33,316 nucleotides of DNA, taken from assembly GCA_018269075.1 (NCBI GenBank), contig JAFDVJ010000072.1, positions 1-33,316 on the forward strand, read 5' to 3'. Both the position numbers and the translations under genes were made by a program. Positions 33,101 through 33,316 of this stretch are shown in pieces. The stretch's first letter is position 1. The number at the start of each line of letters is the position of its first letter. The stretch comes from Acidobacteriota bacterium. GTDB lineage: Bacteria; Acidobacteriota; Blastocatellia; Pyrinomonadales; Pyrinomonadaceae. Under the pieces are notes generated by a model. The model was given only the letters and a program-made list of their open reading frames with translations. It did not search any database and was not told the DNA's origin.

Positions 33101-33191
33101 TGGTTGATTCAGATTCGTTGACGGTTTGAGCTTCGGCGTCCAAAAGACACACCGACAACACCGCGACCAAAAGGAAAAGTATCTGTCGCAT
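27198..33191 (-). CDS. Alpha-2-macroglobulin-like protein with pilin-like and TonB-plug insert (paralogue 2)
   Basis: The 1997-residue exported protein has a signal peptide (about 1-21, ending AEA). It shares the full layout of its neighbour: MG domains with GDKPIYQPGQSF near 245, three GspG-like modules (DPWGNNYR, DRWNRDYR, DGDGRPVY near 847, 937 and 1030) and a carboxypeptidase-regulatory domain at about 1120-1205. It then carries a TonB-receptor plug fragment at about 1215-1285 (QQINSLPKGTTFSSLL, GGFQLDGASGAENVFIIDGQ). The A2M core resumes at YFPETLVWSPEI near 1299. GCGEQ is intact at 1517-1521, then TED (GGFSYWGG, WYSTQTTVNVLDA) and receptor-binding domains follow. GAGGT lies 8 nt before the ATG. 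The pair arose by tandem duplication and may share a promoter upstream of 33191. Confidence 0.93.
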   Translation of the reverse strand: MRQILFLLVAVLSVCLLDAEAQTVNESESTISFNGETALVALVVESPNKISGGRIGVELLDPAGRVRASAAASEDFAKGKKTYEIKMPAADLLKTAGDDLVWYRLHYRIEGERGNAVADGLVSLSELIRDVFELHIAAGENIYSGRRYRVSVRALRPLTKQPVENVKIEGGLKLDLDTDADDDKLELKAAGETDDDGFAVLDFELPAGKKLDEGHLKIVGRKNGIVREFENDDLSSRENKGSLFLTGDKPIYQPGQSFNVRALYFDAASTVVSGSALEFTIKDEGGLVLYRETVKTSDFGIAAISWKIPDNAKLGSYRVEVAGDDEIDGNSLEFKVSRYDLPQFGVSVKTDKTFYLPSENKAEVTVRADYLFGKPVTKGKVRVVEEAGRRWNWVAQKYDVEEKQSFEGATDAEGRYVVRVDLGPAQSNLIDNRWQHFEDLHFAAYFTDPTTNRTEQRRFDVRISKEPIHVYLTGRFYDLSRRLPSIAYVSTFYADGTPAVCDVEIGGRKAYSSDPFETVRRLRTNTLGAGKVEIPPLDTLVSDGNLDLKIRARDDKGQTGTDSQTVYYYGNRDGLRLETEKTIFKPGESVRIRLRSTIKNANVFLDVVKNWSVVESRFVRLDGDGRGEVKLPYDPNFTGELTLAAYLETDSENSYYRYYNLIRDSHGIIFPERQNLSLDAQFSAASYKPNEEASVKFSVLDSVGKAVESALGVVVFDKAVEERARTDADFGSYFSRFRGWLGYQKSFGGITLKDLNELDPSKPVSAEMQLAAEAMLADSYYYPNIYRSREWKSNPYSVYAEYFQKQIETLKNVLQKRYENDFAHPTDEDSLRRILAAGGVDFDALRDPWGNNYRVAFAVDKTEDVFTLTTAGSDKKFGTKDDSAVFRAGFAYFRATGQIVDAAVAEYHQKTGGFIRDLPTLKTELAARGVDLDRLKDRWNRDYRITFETDGRYYAVRFSSTGPNGYYEPYYWNRDDFDVWISRVDYFAETEAAINRIFSRTVNSGKRPFPGDDAEFKQLLKENGLDFSTIKDGDGRPVYLGFEKTPRYSDKTVVENGKQKITPVTEEVLTFHIRSSGVNQSVGGDDYDLATFTGVLSEQSKETKYLTKDVRALAFSGASGALRGTVSDAAGAVVPNVSVTATGEGGIDVSTKTKDDGTFLLENLTPGNYRVKIDAAGFKTLIYENIRIAAQTLVELRATLEAGAVSESVTVSADSVSVDTTESKMQTNITSQQINSLPKGTTFSSLLKVENARPERLSGGFQLDGASGAENVFIIDGQEYIKTPQGELVPLKGNSTPRLRQYFPETLVWSPEILTDKNGRAELKFKMADNITTWKLYTIASTKNGKIGVTEKEVAAFQPFFADLEPPRFLTDGDEIRLPVTIRNYTEQKQKVAVSMTESPWFRLFTAPKQQLEVASGESGNAVFGFRAIAPVNDGKQRVTAIAAKDSDAVEKPVTVRPNGEEVVRTESKFSRQNEIFDVDFPANALAKTPKAELKIYPNLFSHVTESVEGLLERPYGCGEQTTSSTYPNLMILKFVKEDSKLRPKAQRFLQKGYERLLGYQTADGGFSYWGGRDAADIALTAYVLRFLTDADGFVEVDRAVVERAENWLVRQQKPDGSWVRKYYWENAEDASRTKLFTAYVARTLAMRKNSDKTALGKALGYLRTRNAEIDEPYALALYGLAAFDTGDREEAAAVAERLEKMAISEGDSVYWKLETNTPFYGWGTPGRIETTALVLQLLIKTGKPQATNDGLISKATMFLLKNKDRYGVWYSTQTTVNVLDAFLAALADAKTTAATDSIQVMLNGAEFQTIAVSSDRIEPVVLDLSEKLTASANRVEVRSASNAALMSQLVASHYIDWKDSDVSNRNVNQSRAIRLDYKCDRQTAAVMEEINCSVEAERVGFRGYGMLLAEIGLPPGADVSRESLQAAMDADWSLTRYDILPDRIVLYMWSKAGGTKFNFKFKPRYGIDAQTPPSTVYDYYNEEAKATLAPQRFTIK

Positions 33192-33316
33192 AAAGACTTA
33201 CCTCAAGTTTTTGTCAGATTTTAAGAGTTTTGCGAAACCGTCTAATGGATGCCCGAGGGTTGCGGAATGGTTGCCCGACGGGGAAAAAGAAGGGGAGAAG
33301 AGGAGAGGAGGAGAAG
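33192..33316 (-). promoter_or_regulatory. Upstream region of the second A2M gene
   Basis: On the minus strand TTAGAC, 16 nt and TAAAAT form a weak candidate promoter before the GAGGT ribosome-binding site. Beyond it, positions 33280-33316 on the plus strand are purines only. No gene is visible before the window ends. Confidence 0.35.

Overview
The window looks like a chromosomal segment of an acidobacterium, most likely from the Blastocatellia (Pyrinomonadaceae-like) lineage. This is inferred from family content and style. The genes have high GC at third positions. There is a VWA-domain protein of the acidobacterial type, a short C-x-H/C-x2-C protein typical of the phylum, carboxypeptidase-regulatory and TonB-plug modules of the acidobacterial Oar-like type, and a GAF protein with a long E/P/A/Y-rich linker. 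No rRNA, tRNA, transposase, integrase or CRISPR array was seen.

Layout. Positions 1-3293 (minus) hold a cytosolic sensor histidine kinase with seven PAS domains, cut by the window start. Next come tyrS (minus) and proC (plus), a secreted fasciclin protein (plus) and a small hypothetical gene (minus). A 0.9-kb gene-free island at 7215-8148 is full of short-period and inverted repeats. An exported metallo-beta-lactamase-fold protein (minus) diverges from an exported truncated haemoglobin (plus). A small zinc-ribbon-like protein, a glyoxalase II/YcbL-type hydrolase (minus) and a small hypothetical gene (minus) follow. Positions 11448-12179 contain no convincing gene, but they carry a textbook sigma-54 promoter, a foldable region closed by a long-range stem and a strong plus-strand terminator, so a non-coding RNA is proposed. 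Then come a GNAT acetyltransferase, a two-helix membrane peptide, an Nfu iron-sulfur carrier, the GAF protein, the VWA protein, a soluble lytic transglycosylase and two giant tandem alpha-2-macroglobulin (A2M) paralogues of 1925 and 1997 residues, both on the minus strand.

The most unusual coding content is in the A2M pair. Each has a signal peptide, MG domains and an intact GCGEQ thioester. In each, the bait-region position just before the FAETLVW/FPETLVW motif holds an insert of about 450-500 residues. The insert has three GspG-pseudopilin-like modules and a carboxypeptidase-regulatory domain; in the second protein a TonB-receptor plug fragment follows. Function is inferred as envelope protease trapping or defence. 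The nearby lytic transglycosylase and VWA protein also point to cell-envelope work.

The most unusual non-coding content is a set of intergenic repeats. Heptamer arrays (GATTTCG, GAGTCTT, GATAGAT-like, TCACCTA-like) and a nonamer array (AGTTTGGGA-like) repeatedly start at or within about 11 nt of stop codons. Some form long inverted repeats between genes. A separate two-hairpin, REP-like element occurs three times, and its first stem shows compensatory changes.
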